The notes under the pieces are model-generated. The model worked only from the letters and a program-made list of their open reading frames with translations, made no database searches and had not been told where the DNA came from. The position numbers and the translations under genes were made by a program. Shown here in pieces: positions 18,935 to 27,720 of a stretch of DNA of 64,000 nt (positions are counted from its first letter, which is position 1; the number at the start of each line of letters is the position of its first letter). The DNA is taken from positions 806,001 to 870,000 of the forward strand of contig NZ_CP010431.2 of the NCBI RefSeq assembly GCF_000814845.2, in the 5' to 3' direction. This DNA is from Pandoraea sputorum (GTDB lineage: Bacteria > Pseudomonadota > Gammaproteobacteria > Burkholderiales > Burkholderiaceae).

Positions 18935-20668
18935 TCATGCCGCGCATTGCAGCGGCGCGACTTCCGGTGCGGTGCGTCCCAGCGCGCGTTCGCGTGCGGC
19001 CGCGATGGCCGTCGCGTCGACCGTACGCCAGCGCGCGCACACGTGCTGGTCGGGACGAATCAGATACACCGTACCGGGCGCGGCGTCGTAACGCTGCGCC
19101 GCAAGGCCTTGCGTGTCGTGCCAGACGCTGTGCGCGTCGTGGGTATCGCATGCCGCTTCGAGATCCGGTGTAACGAACACCGGAATCACCGGCACGCTGT
19201 CGCCCGACAAGGCTTCGAGCGCGGCAAGCGATGCCGCATCGAGCGACGACGGCGCACCGAACACGAGCGCGACGAAACGTCCGCCCAGACGCGGCAGCAG
19301 CCAGCTCGCCTGACCGTGACGCGCGAGCGGCGCATCGACACAGGCGGCACCCGGCGTCATGTGGCCGGCGAACGTGTCGGTTTCCGCAGTGTTCAGTGTC
19401 GACTCGTGCAACACGGCGGGCACGGACAGACGTCCGCTATTGACCAGTTGACGCGCAAACGCATGATCGCGGGCGAGCGTCAGCACAGCGTCGCGGAACA
19501 CGCGCGACACGGGGCTCTTCGGCGTAATGAAATCGGTGGAGCGCGTGGAGTTGCGGATGTTCTCGTCGGCGGCGTACTCACGCTCGCGAGCGTAAGTGTC
19601 GAGCAGCGTGTCGGGGGCGTGACCGGCCAGCACCAGCGCGAGTTTCCACGCGAGGTTTTCGGCGTCCTGCACACCGCTGTTGGCCCCGCGTGCACCGAAC
19701 GGCGACACACCATGCGCGGAGTCGCCTGCGAACAGCACGTGAGCGTGCCGGAAGTCGTCCATGCGCAGACACGAGAACGTATAGACGCTGACCCATTCCA
19801 GCGTGAACTTCGCATCGGGGCCGAGCAGTGCCTGCACGCGTGGAATGACGCGCTCGGGCGCTTTCTCGGCGACCGGGTCGGCGTCCCATCCCAATTGGAA
19901 ATCGATACGCCAGACGTCGTCCGGCTGACGATGCAGCAACACCGACTGATTCGGGTGGAACGGCGGGTCGAACCAGAACCAGCGCTCGGCGGGGAAGTCC
20001 GCTGTCATCTTCACGTCGGCAATCAGGAAGCGGTCCTTGAACGTGCGTCCGTGGCTGTCGACGCCGATCAGCTTGCGCACGGGACTACGTGAGCCGTCGG
20101 CCGCAACGACGTAGCGCGCTGTCGTCCGATACTCGCCATCCGGCGTCTCGACCGTGAGCGTGACGCTCGCATCCGCCGAGCCGGGCGTGCCCTGCTGCGT
20201 AAGCCCGACGACCTTGTTCTTCCAGCGAATCTCGATGTTCGGCAACTCGCTTGCGCGCTCGAACAGATAGCCTTCGACGTAATACTGCTGAAGGTTGATA
20301 AAGGCCGGACGATGATGACCCGCTTCGGGCAGCAGATCGAAGTTGTAGACCTCCTGATCGCGCAGGAACACGCGGCCTACGTTCCAGCGCACGCCCTTTT
20401 CCACCATGCGCTCGCCGCAACCGAGACGGTCGAAGATATCGAGCGTGCGCTTGGCGAAGCAGATGGCGCGCGAGCCGGTCGAGAGCGTGCAATCGTCGTC
20501 GAGCACGATCACGGACACGCCTTGCTGCGCGAGGTCGATGGCGGTGGCGAGGCCGATTGGGCCTGCACCGACCACGATAACGGGATGCGTGACGGGGTCG
20601 GCGTGCGCGGCCTGTTCGGCGCACGACCGGTATTCGAACGTCAGGCGCTGGTAATCGATGCTGCTCAT
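18935..20668 (-). CDS. FAD-dependent aromatic monooxygenase (PheA/TfdB/MhpA type)
   Basis: 577 residues from the ATG giving MSSIDYQRL, which has a GGAGA site; an upstream ATG would add 11 unlikely residues. The N-terminal FAD-binding GAGPIG is at 34-39, the internal GD motif is FAGDSAHGVSPFGARGANSG, and a thioredoxin-like C-terminal domain (about 440-577) is present as in phenol hydroxylases. It should hydroxylate an aromatic ring with NAD(P)H and O2. The substrate is unknown: no ring-cleavage enzyme is adjacent. Operon with the MBL-fold gene (98 bases upstream) and DUF2783. Confidence 0.88.
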   Translation of the reverse strand: MSSIDYQRLTFEYRSCAEQAAHADPVTHPVIVVGAGPIGLATAIDLAQQGVSVIVLDDDCTLSTGSRAICFAKRTLDIFDRLGCGERMVEKGVRWNVGRVFLRDQEVYNFDLLPEAGHHRPAFINLQQYYVEGYLFERASELPNIEIRWKNKVVGLTQQGTPGSADASVTLTVETPDGEYRTTARYVVAADGSRSPVRKLIGVDSHGRTFKDRFLIADVKMTADFPAERWFWFDPPFHPNQSVLLHRQPDDVWRIDFQLGWDADPVAEKAPERVIPRVQALLGPDAKFTLEWVSVYTFSCLRMDDFRHAHVLFAGDSAHGVSPFGARGANSGVQDAENLAWKLALVLAGHAPDTLLDTYAREREYAADENIRNSTRSTDFITPKSPVSRVFRDAVLTLARDHAFARQLVNSGRLSVPAVLHESTLNTAETDTFAGHMTPGAACVDAPLARHGQASWLLPRLGGRFVALVFGAPSSLDAASLAALEALSGDSVPVIPVFVTPDLEAACDTHDAHSVWHDTQGLAAQRYDAAPGTVYLIRPDQHVCARWRTVDATAIAAARERALGRTAPEVAPLQCAA

Positions 20669-20766
20669 GCAAAGTCTCCATCGTCGGCACCGCACCGGCA
20701 CGCGAGCGCCGGCGGGTGACGTTTTTCTAATTTTGCTTTGACTGCCGATTGCTATCTATTGCGGAC

Positions 20767-21726
20767 TCAGTTCTGCAGCGCGGCCCACATTTCCTTGTCG
20801 CGCTGCGCCGTCCAGATACGCGGATGCGTGATGCCGGACGCTTCGTCGAAGGCGCGCGTCACGTCGAACGGCAGGCAGTGTTCGTAGATGAAGACGTGGC
20901 CGAACTTCGGATCCATCTGGCTACGCGTAAGCGCCATCGCACCCTTCAGATCGAGCTTCTGTTCGACGGCTTGCTTGCCCGCTTCGAACAGCGTCGTCAC
21001 GAAATCCTTGGTGTAGGCGAGGCCCTTGGCGACTTCGTCGGGCGTAGTCAGCGCGGGGCCGCGACCCGGCACGAGCTTCTCTGCGCCCAGCGCGGCGAGG
21101 GCGTCGAGCGTGGCCGGCCATTCAGCGAGTTGTGCGTCGCCGGTGTAGCAGGCGGCGTCGTACTCGACGAGGTCGCCCGAAAACAGCACCTTCTGCGACG
21201 GCAGCCACACCACCGTGTCGCCCTTCGTGTGACCCGAACCGAGGTGCGCGATCTTCACTTCGAGCTTGCCGAGGAACAGCGTCATTTCCTTTTCGAAGAC
21301 GAGCGTCGGCCACGTGAGGCCGGGCACTGTCTCGACACCGGCGAACAGGCGCGGGAAGCGCTCGATCTCCGACTTCATGTCGGCTTCGCCGCGCTCGACG
21401 ATCATCTCGTACGTGCCGCGGCTGGCGATGATCTGCTGTGCGCCTTCGGCGAAGTAGGCCGACGCACCGAGCACGCGCACGGCGTGGTAGTGCGAGAGCA
21501 CGACGTACTTGATCGGCTTGTCGGTGACGGTGCGGATCTTGGCGATCAGGTCCTGCGCCATGGCGGGCGTGGCCGTCGTGTCGACGATCATCACGCCGTC
21601 GTCGCCGATGATGACGCCCGAGTTCGGGTCGCCCTCGGCGGTGTAGGCCCAGGTGTTTTCCGACAGTTGGGTGAACGTGACCTTCTTGGCTTCCAGGTCG
21701 GCTTGCGAGGCGAATGCTTTGGCCAT
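20767..21726 (-). CDS. MBL-fold metallo-hydrolase with altered metal motif
   Basis: 319 residues with the metallo-beta-lactamase fold: IIGDDGVMIVDT, VVLSHYHAV, GSGHTKGDTVVWLP and VLFSGDLVEYD. The canonical HxHxDH is reduced to His79-Tyr-His81-Ala-Val83-Arg84, so the Asp and second His of the second metal site are missing. It may bind one metal or act on an unusual ester or thioester. It is the first gene of the operon with the FAD monooxygenase and DUF2783. GAGAGAGA precedes the ATG. Confidence 0.85.
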   Translation of the reverse strand: MAKAFASQADLEAKKVTFTQLSENTWAYTAEGDPNSGVIIGDDGVMIVDTTATPAMAQDLIAKIRTVTDKPIKYVVLSHYHAVRVLGASAYFAEGAQQIIASRGTYEMIVERGEADMKSEIERFPRLFAGVETVPGLTWPTLVFEKEMTLFLGKLEVKIAHLGSGHTKGDTVVWLPSQKVLFSGDLVEYDAACYTGDAQLAEWPATLDALAALGAEKLVPGRGPALTTPDEVAKGLAYTKDFVTTLFEAGKQAVEQKLDLKGAMALTRSQMDPKFGHVFIYEHCLPFDVTRAFDEASGITHPRIWTAQRDKEMWAALQN

Positions 21727-21813
21727 GCTTGTCTCTCTCTTATCTCGTCTGCGGGGATGGTGCTGTAGGGCGAACTGCCCCTAGGTGAGGGCATCTTACG
21801 AAACGCCTGGATT

Positions 21814-21830
21814 ATTTGTCAATGACAAAT
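21814..21830. promoter_or_regulatory. Palindrome in MBL/IclR divergent promoter
   Basis: ATTTGTCA and TGACAAAT flank one A. It lies 88 bases upstream of the MBL gene and 156 upstream of the tandem IclR genes, in the only AT-rich part of the 259-base gap. It is probably an operator for one of those IclR proteins. Confidence 0.55.
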
Positions 21831-21985
21831 CTGATTGTTATTTGCTAATGTTGCGGCGTAAGTGATCGAAGCGGGTTTTCGTTGCGGGTTTACCCTGCGG
21901 CATTGGACGGTTGTCCGGGAATCTCGCTGCCGACCCGTTTAAAATCTAGGCCATTTTCCCGAGGGAGCGCAGCTCCCAGAACTGC

Positions 21986-22825
21986 ATGAATCGAATTCCG
22001 ATGGACGGCACGACCGACGCGACGCACGGCACCGAGGCGGCAGGCCAGCCAGGCCGTGCATCGCGCGGCGTGCAAAGCGTGGATGTCGCGGCGCGTGTGC
22101 TTCAGGCGCTGGCGCAGGCACGCCGCCCGCTGAGCCCCGGCGATATCGCCACGCTTGCGGGGTTGCCGCCTGCGCAGGCGCATCCGTACCTGGTGAGTCT
22201 CACGCGACTAGGTTTGCTCAAGCGCGATCCCATGTCCGGCGACTACGCGCCGGGACCGATGACGCTGCGCCTCGCGCTCTTGCATCTCGAAAACGATTCG
22301 GCGTATCGCGCTGCCGTGCCGCGTGTGGTCGCGCTGGCGCGCGAGACGGGCTTCTGTGTGGCGATCTGCACCGGCGCGCCGCAAGGGCCAGTCGTCGTGC
22401 ATTTCGAACGGGCGGCGTTTCCGTTGCATGTGAATTTGCATGTGGGCTCTGTCATGTCGCTCACGACGACGTCGACCGGCCGCGCGTTCTGCGCCTTTAC
22501 ACCGCAGACGCAATGGCCACCGGCGTGGCACGAACAGATGGCGGGCGATGCGGCGGAGCGGGCGCGCTTCGACACCTTGCTGGACGAGACGCGCGAGCAC
22601 GGCATGTCGCGCAGCGTGAATACGCCCAGCCCGTCGGTGAGCAGTCTGTGTGCGCCGGTGTTCGACACGCGCGGGCGTTTGCGCCTCGCGCTCACGGCCA
22701 TCGGTCCGACAGCGGCGCTCGACGTCGCGTGGGACGGTGCCGCCGCGAGCGCATTGCGGGCGACGGCCGCCGCCATCGCAGCGCAGATCGGGATGTCGGG
22801 CAACGACGGCGAGGTGGCGGCATGA
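21986..22825 (+). CDS. IclR family transcriptional regulator (first of a tandem pair)
   Basis: 279 residues. A helix-turn-helix (SVDVAARVLQALAQARRPLSPGDIATLAGL, about 30-85) precedes a shortened IclR effector domain. Another start, ATG at 22001, is possible. A GGGAGC/GCTCCC hairpin lies at 21963-21977, just before the start, and would hide the only Shine-Dalgarno-like GGGAG. The 3' end overlaps the next regulator by ATGA, so the two are translationally coupled. Divergent from the MBL/FAD/DUF2783 operon, the probable target. Confidence 0.85.
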   Translation: MNRIPMDGTTDATHGTEAAGQPGRASRGVQSVDVAARVLQALAQARRPLSPGDIATLAGLPPAQAHPYLVSLTRLGLLKRDPMSGDYAPGPMTLRLALLHLENDSAYRAAVPRVVALARETGFCVAICTGAPQGPVVVHFERAAFPLHVNLHVGSVMSLTTTSTGRAFCAFTPQTQWPPAWHEQMAGDAAERARFDTLLDETREHGMSRSVNTPSPSVSSLCAPVFDTRGRLRLALTAIGPTAALDVAWDGAAASALRATAAAIAAQIGMSGNDGEVAA

Positions 22826-23682
22826 GCGCGACCCGAAACCGTAGCGAACCCAAAGTGGAAAGCGAAGCGATGGAAAGTGGTCCTGCAAAGCCGCAGCGAG
22901 GCATTCAGGCGCTGGAGAGCACGGGCATGTTGCTCGAAGCGCTGGTAGCTGCGGGACGTCCGTTGCCGCTCAACGTGCTCGCGCGCGAAGCCGGAATGGC
23001 GGCGGCGAAGGCGCACCCGCATCTCGTCAGCCTACAGCGGGCGGGTCTGCTCTCGCGCGACGAAAACGGCAATTTCGAAGCGGGCGCGCTGAGTCTGGAT
23101 CTCGGGCTGATGGCGTTGCAGCGTCTGTCGCCGACCGGTGAAGCCGAGCCGGAAATTCTGGCGCTCGCGCAGGCGACAGGGTTGTCGGCCGCGATGGCGG
23201 TTCTGGGGCCGGTGGGGCCGACGGTCGTGCGTCTTGAAGAGGCGATGCGTCCGCAGCACGTGAGCTTGCGCATCGGCACCGTGCTATCGCTGGTGAACAC
23301 GGCCATTGGGCGAACGTTCGCGGCCTTCCTGCCTGGGGCCGTGCTCGACGGACTCCTCGCGCAAGAGCCGGTGCGCATGGCGGGACTGGGCGCGGAAGGG
23401 CGTGCGGCGAAGGCGCCTGCCGACTATAGCGCGCGTCTGAGCGCGATTCGCGAGCAGCAATTCGATACGGCGCTGAGCAATCCCGTGCCCGGCATCGATA
23501 CGATTGCGGTGCCGGTGTTCGATCACACGGGCGAGGTGACGTTGGTGCTCGCGCTGATGGGGTCGACGGGCAGTTTCGAAACCGCGCTCGACGCCGCACC
23601 GCTGCAAACGTTGCGCGCCGCAGCGCATCGGTTGTCGTGGCGTTTCGGCGCGGTGGGACGCGTGGACGAGGCGTCGGCATAG
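22822..23682 (+). CDS. IclR family transcriptional regulator (second of a tandem pair)
   Basis: 286 residues. GIQALESTGMLLEALVAAGRPLPLNVLAREAGMAAAKAHPHLVSLQRAGLL mirrors the corresponding segment of the preceding regulator, so the pair looks like an old tandem duplication; the helix-turn-helix is at about 25-80 and the effector domain follows. Its ATG overlaps the upstream TGA. The two proteins may form a heteromer or recognise related ligands, as inferred from coupling. Confidence 0.85.
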   Translation: MSATRNRSEPKVESEAMESGPAKPQRGIQALESTGMLLEALVAAGRPLPLNVLAREAGMAAAKAHPHLVSLQRAGLLSRDENGNFEAGALSLDLGLMALQRLSPTGEAEPEILALAQATGLSAAMAVLGPVGPTVVRLEEAMRPQHVSLRIGTVLSLVNTAIGRTFAAFLPGAVLDGLLAQEPVRMAGLGAEGRAAKAPADYSARLSAIREQQFDTALSNPVPGIDTIAVPVFDHTGEVTLVLALMGSTGSFETALDAAPLQTLRAAAHRLSWRFGAVGRVDEASA

Positions 23683-23814
23683 TCGTTCGGCCCGACGGCG
23701 ACGTATTTCCGCCACGTCGGACAGATGGTCGCCGAGGGGACGCGCACGCACGGTAAGATGGACGTCGGCGCCACCCGCGTTCCCCGCGTTTCCCTGTCAC
23801 CCCGACCTGTTGCC

Positions 23815-25308
23815 ATGACTGCTGCCATGACCCGCGTGATGACCCGTGTGATGACCCGTGAACCCGTTCGATCTCCCGCCGTTTCCACTGACATTGTTCC
23901 GGTCCGCCGGTGGTTCAGGCATAACGGCGCGCGGTGGCAGACACGTATTGCCGCGCTGAGCATCGTGGGCGCACTGGGCGCCTGCACGACGCCCGCCCCG
24001 CAGCAGCCGGGCCCCGCGAAGCCGCCCGAGTCTGCTGCCCGCATCGACGGCATGCCCGCCGACTGGACGCTCGTCTCCACCGTGATCGTGAGTCGCCACG
24101 GTGTCCGATCCCCGACCCACGCCCACCCTCCGCTGGACAAACTCAGCCCGGACGCGTGGCCCGGCTGGCCGGTGCCCGCCGGTTATCTGACGGCCCGCGG
24201 CGGATCGCTGTCCGAGCGCATGGGCCGCTACTACGGCGACTGGCTGCGCGCGCGGCGCGTATTGCCGGAGCATGCATGTCCCGCCCCCGGTGCCATCTAC
24301 GGATGGGCCGACATCGATCAGCGCACGCGTGAATCCGGTAATGCGTTGTTGCAAGGGATCGCGCCGGGATGCGACATGCGCACATCGCATCAGCCCGATC
24401 TCACGACGTATGACGCCGTCTTTCAGCCAGTCGCCGCAGGCGATTGCCCGCTCGATCCGGGCGCGGCTCGAGGGGCCATCGAGTCACGTCTGGCGCCGGA
24501 GGGCGTCGCCGGTCTGAACAAGCGCTACAGCGCAACACTCGCGCGCATGGGCGAGGTGCTCGACTACGCGCACAGTCCCGCTTGCGGTGCGCCCGGTGGA
24601 TGCAAGCTGGAGGAAGTGCCAACGCGTTTGCGTGTGGAGAGTGACGGCAGCGGTGTGACGTTGCGTGGCGCGTTAGGCAGCGCGGCGAAGGCGTCCGAAG
24701 TTTTCCTGCTACAAGCTGGCGAGGGCTTGCCCGACAATCAGGTCGCGTGGGGACGCATTCGCGACGACAAGGATTGGGCGCTGCTGCTCGAGGCGCATAA
24801 CGCGCAGCGTGATCTGCTGAACAAGACCCCGTATCTCGCCACGACCAACGGCACGCCACTGCTCGCGACCGTGCTCGACGCACTTACACGTGCCGAAGCG
24901 ACGAGTGCGCCGTCGACGCCCGCCGTGCGCGGCCCGGCGCTGCCGACGGGCAACCGCGTTTTCGTACTGACGGGACACGACACGAACCTCGCCAACCTCG
25001 CAGGTATGCTGAAGCTCGACTGGCAATTGCCGGACCAGCCGGACAATACGCCGCCCGACGGTGCACTCGTCTTCTCGCTGTGGCGCAATCCGGCGGGCGA
25101 GCCGTTCGTTCGGGTGGAATTGGTGTATCAGTCGATGCAGCAACTGCGCCAACTGACGTCGCTCTCGCTGGATGAACCGGCGAAGCGCGTAGCCCTCGCG
25201 CTGCCCGATTGCGGCGACGGACCGGACGTCAAAGCGTGCCGCTGGCCCGCGTTCTCGCAACGCGTGAAATCGGCGTTGTCGCCTGCGTGTCTTGCGGGCG
25301 TTCAGTGA
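23815..25308 (+). CDS. Histidine-type acid phosphatase, putative lipoprotein
   Basis: 497 residues from ATG 23815. The branch-2 histidine phosphatase motif is RHGVRSPT with His95, and the proton-donor pair His388-Asp389 lies in LTGHDTN, as in AppA/glucose-1-phosphatase. LSIVGALGAC at 48-57 is a good lipobox with Cys57, so the mature protein should be lipid-anchored outside the inner membrane. The pre-signal N-terminus is unusually long and begins with three near-repeats of ATGACCCGYGTG, giving several possible starts; the later ATGs would give a more typical signal peptide. Confidence 0.87.
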   Translation: MTAAMTRVMTRVMTREPVRSPAVSTDIVPVRRWFRHNGARWQTRIAALSIVGALGACTTPAPQQPGPAKPPESAARIDGMPADWTLVSTVIVSRHGVRSPTHAHPPLDKLSPDAWPGWPVPAGYLTARGGSLSERMGRYYGDWLRARRVLPEHACPAPGAIYGWADIDQRTRESGNALLQGIAPGCDMRTSHQPDLTTYDAVFQPVAAGDCPLDPGAARGAIESRLAPEGVAGLNKRYSATLARMGEVLDYAHSPACGAPGGCKLEEVPTRLRVESDGSGVTLRGALGSAAKASEVFLLQAGEGLPDNQVAWGRIRDDKDWALLLEAHNAQRDLLNKTPYLATTNGTPLLATVLDALTRAEATSAPSTPAVRGPALPTGNRVFVLTGHDTNLANLAGMLKLDWQLPDQPDNTPPDGALVFSLWRNPAGEPFVRVELVYQSMQQLRQLTSLSLDEPAKRVALALPDCGDGPDVKACRWPAFSQRVKSALSPACLAGVQ

Positions 25309-25353
25309 CAGGTGCGCTGACGAGCGCGCCACTGGCGCGAACCTGAATAAATC

Positions 25354-25378
25354 ACGGGAACTTCGGTTCCCGTTTTTT
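25354..25378 (+). terminator. Rho-independent terminator of the phosphatase gene
   Basis: ACGGGAAC, loop TTCG, GTTCCCG and then six T. A stable UUCG tetraloop hairpin with a U-tract, 46 bases after the stop. Confidence 0.93.
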
Positions 25379-25426
25379 ATTGCGCAGATTCCGCAACGGT
25401 GAGTCACGCGGACGTTTACCTCTAAT

Positions 25427-25472
25427 TTATTTCGTGCGCGAAATAAAAATCGAAATATACTTCGTGTGCGAA
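25427..25472. promoter_or_regulatory. Tandem dyads upstream of the hydrolase/MarR unit
   Basis: TTATTTCG/CGAAATAA around TGCG (25427-25446) is followed by a related imperfect copy TTCGTGTGCGAA (25461-25472). Both contain TTCGTGYGCGAA. MarR proteins bind such 16-20 base dyads, and a MarR gene is second in this unit, so autorepression is likely. Confidence 0.5.
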
Positions 25473-25525
25473 CTATGTGTGTCTTCGAAATAAGTTACTG
25501 AGAGGCGCTGGACATCCCCCCGGGT

Positions 25526-26467
25526 ATGCGAGTGCCCGGGAGTCGTATCGTGACGTCACTTGCTGCTGAGATTCCTGCCGTCGACGGTTATCCGCTCGGC
25601 GCGCATGTCTGGTATCCCGAGGAATTGCCTGCGAAAGGCGTTGTGTTGGTGCACCCGGCGACGGCCGTACCGGAGCGGCTTTATTTCGCGTTTGCGAAAT
25701 ACGTCGCCGAGCGCGGATTGATTGCCGTCACCTACAGTTATCGAGGCATCGACGGGTCGCGACCGTCATCGCTCAGAGGGTTTCGGGCGCGTATGCGCGA
25801 CTGGGCGGATCTGGATGTCGAGGGCGTCACGCGTTGGGCTTGCACTCATTACCCGTCGCTGCCGCTGTATGCCGTCGGGCATAGCTTTGGCGGTCACGCC
25901 ATCGGATTGTGCGAAAGCTCGAACCTGCTGCGCGCGGCCGTTCAGGTGGCGTCGCACGCGGGGGCGATGCGCGTGGTGAAGCACCGCCGCGAACGCTCAC
26001 GCGTCACATTGCTGATGCACTGGCTTGCACCGCCGCTCGCACGTCTCGTGGGCTACATGCCGGGCAGCCACCTCGGCATCGGTGAGGACCTGCCGAAAGA
26101 CGTACTGCTCGAATGGAGCGGCTGGACGCGCTTGCCGAATTACTTCTTCGACGATCCGACGCTGGACGCCGAGGCCCGTTTTGCTCGCGTGCGCACGCCG
26201 ATCCTCTCGCTCGGTTTCGACGACGATCTCTGGGCGACGCCCCTGGGCATCGACATTCTCGTATCACGGTTTAGTCACGAGAACGTCACGCGTCGGGAGA
26301 TATCGGCGAGTCTTTCGGACACCGGATCGATCGGGCATATGGGATACTTCCGCCAGCGTTCCGGCGCGTTCGCGTGGCCGGAAACCATCGACTGGTTGTT
26401 GTCGACGGGCGCAGTGAATGCCGGGGAGCGTCGCACAGGAGCGGGTGTGTCGGCGCCGACGGCATGA
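25526..26467 (+). CDS. Alpha/beta hydrolase (COG4757-like)
   Basis: Up to 313 residues. VVLVHPATAVPERLYFAFAKYVAERG and GHSFGGHA with Ser120 mark an alpha/beta hydrolase of the predicted COG4757 type; the C-terminal GSIGHMGYF supplies the catalytic His. A GTG at 25550 with GGAG in front is a plausible alternative start (305 residues). No signal peptide. Substrate unknown. It precedes a MarR regulator by 47 bases, suggesting an inducible two-gene unit. Confidence 0.82.
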   Translation: MRVPGSRIVTSLAAEIPAVDGYPLGAHVWYPEELPAKGVVLVHPATAVPERLYFAFAKYVAERGLIAVTYSYRGIDGSRPSSLRGFRARMRDWADLDVEGVTRWACTHYPSLPLYAVGHSFGGHAIGLCESSNLLRAAVQVASHAGAMRVVKHRRERSRVTLLMHWLAPPLARLVGYMPGSHLGIGEDLPKDVLLEWSGWTRLPNYFFDDPTLDAEARFARVRTPILSLGFDDDLWATPLGIDILVSRFSHENVTRREISASLSDTGSIGHMGYFRQRSGAFAWPETIDWLLSTGAVNAGERRTGAGVSAPTA

Positions 26468-26514
26468 CCGCCCGCGATCCTTTGATCCCGAATTCCTCAG
26501 ACTGACGAGACGGC

Positions 26515-27009
26515 ATGCCCAAACGCCAGGCGTCCCCTGCGACTGAAAAATCTGTCAAGCAAAGCAAGTCGACGACCGAAGCGGCCGACCGACGCCTGTT
26601 CTTCCTGCTCAATGTCGGACAACGCCGCGTGCAGCAGTGGATCGACGCACGCGCATCGGAGAACGCGGGCGTGAGCGCCGCGCAGGCGGGCGTGCTCTTC
26701 TACTTGCTGCATCATGAGGACGCGCTCGTCGGCGAAGTCGGTGCGGCGCTGCAACTCTCGCCGTCATCCATGACCGGGCTGGCGAATCGTATGGTCGTCG
26801 CGGGTCTGCTCACGCGCTGGGCCGATGCCAACGATGGCCGTGCCACGCGTTTGCGCATCACGGCCGCCGGTCACAAAGCCATCGGTCGCGCGCGCGATGT
26901 GCTGGCCGAACTCAACGACCTGTTACACGACGATTTCACCGAAGCCGAGCTTCGCGTCGTAGCGCGCTGGCTCGGGAATCTGCAAAAGCAGTTCCCGGCA
27001 GAAGGCTGA
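26515..27009 (+). CDS. MarR family transcriptional regulator
   Basis: 164 residues with a basic N-terminal extension. The winged helix region is ALVGEVGAALQLSPSSMTGLANRMVVAGLLTRWADANDGRATRLRITAAG (about 75-125), containing the DxR wing. It likely represses the upstream hydrolase gene through the dyads at 25427-25472. Its stop is only 13 bases from the convergent secreted-protein gene. Confidence 0.88.
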   Translation: MPKRQASPATEKSVKQSKSTTEAADRRLFFLLNVGQRRVQQWIDARASENAGVSAAQAGVLFYLLHHEDALVGEVGAALQLSPSSMTGLANRMVVAGLLTRWADANDGRATRLRITAAGHKAIGRARDVLAELNDLLHDDFTEAELRVVARWLGNLQKQFPAEG

Positions 27010-27022
27010 CGCGCGCCGGGTG

Positions 27023-27466
27023 TCAGTGAATCGCCAGTGCGTTCGACTGCGCGTTCGCGATACCCGCCGCCACGTTCACACCGATGTTGCCTGCGGCACC
27101 CATCAGCGCGCGGTCACCGAGCGACGCGTTCATCGCGCCCGTCACCGTCGCTGCATTGCGGATCGTCTGGGTCGTATCGATGGACACGTGGCTCGCTTGC
27201 GCCACCACGATCTGATTGGATTGCACGTTGAGTGCACCGGCGGCGACGTTAACGCCGAAGCTGCCGTGGGCATCGCGCAGCGCATCCGCGCCGAGCGTTG
27301 CGACGACTGTCGGATGGCCGTTGAAAACGGCGTCGGTTGCGATGGTCTGCCGGGTGGAGAGCTGGACGACGCTGGCGTCGTCGGGCGTGGCAGCGGCGGT
27401 GGAGAGGGTGACGCTAGCACTGGCAACGGCCAGCACGAAAGCACTCAGCGAAGCGAGACGCGGCAT
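27023..27466 (-). CDS. Small secreted repeat protein, function unknown
   Basis: 147 residues with a signal peptide (MPRLASLSAFVLAVASASVT, cleavage near TAAA). The mature part carries two copies of a 22-residue unit, one at about 68-89 (SFGVNVAAGALNVQSN) and one at 126-147 (NIGVNVAAGIANAQSN), the second at the very C-terminus. Short Val/Asn/Ala/Gly/Gln-rich repeats of this kind recall curlin- or adhesin-like surface proteins, but I cannot name a family. The longer ORF in this frame reads antisense-like sequence and is not used. GGGGAAG lies about 10 bases before the ATG. Confidence 0.7.
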   Translation of the reverse strand: MPRLASLSAFVLAVASASVTLSTAAATPDDASVVQLSTRQTIATDAVFNGHPTVVATLGADALRDAHGSFGVNVAAGALNVQSNQIVVAQASHVSIDTTQTIRNAATVTGAMNASLGDRALMGAAGNIGVNVAAGIANAQSNALAIH

Positions 27467-27720
27467 GTTGGTCTTCCCCAGATCGTCCGTTGGGACGGAT
27501 ATCTGGATAACGGCGCCTGAGGCGCCCGGGTTGAATGTTTTTTTCGTATGTCGTTTGCGCGCCTGGCTGTTGTTAATGTGCCCCGCTCTGGCGTGCCACT
27601 TCATCGAAAGCCGCAGTCGTTCCCGTGACCGCTGCGGCGCGCATTCTCGCATGACGACACGTCGCCGTGCCGTCATGCGTTCGCGCAAAAATTCACCTGA
27701 ACCACTCTTGACGCGCGAGA

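Noticed and set aside
27514..27530. GGCGCC-TGA-GGCGCC hairpin as a terminator
   Set aside because: The T-run begins too far from the stem on the plus strand and no plus-strand gene ends nearby; on the minus strand there is no U-tract.
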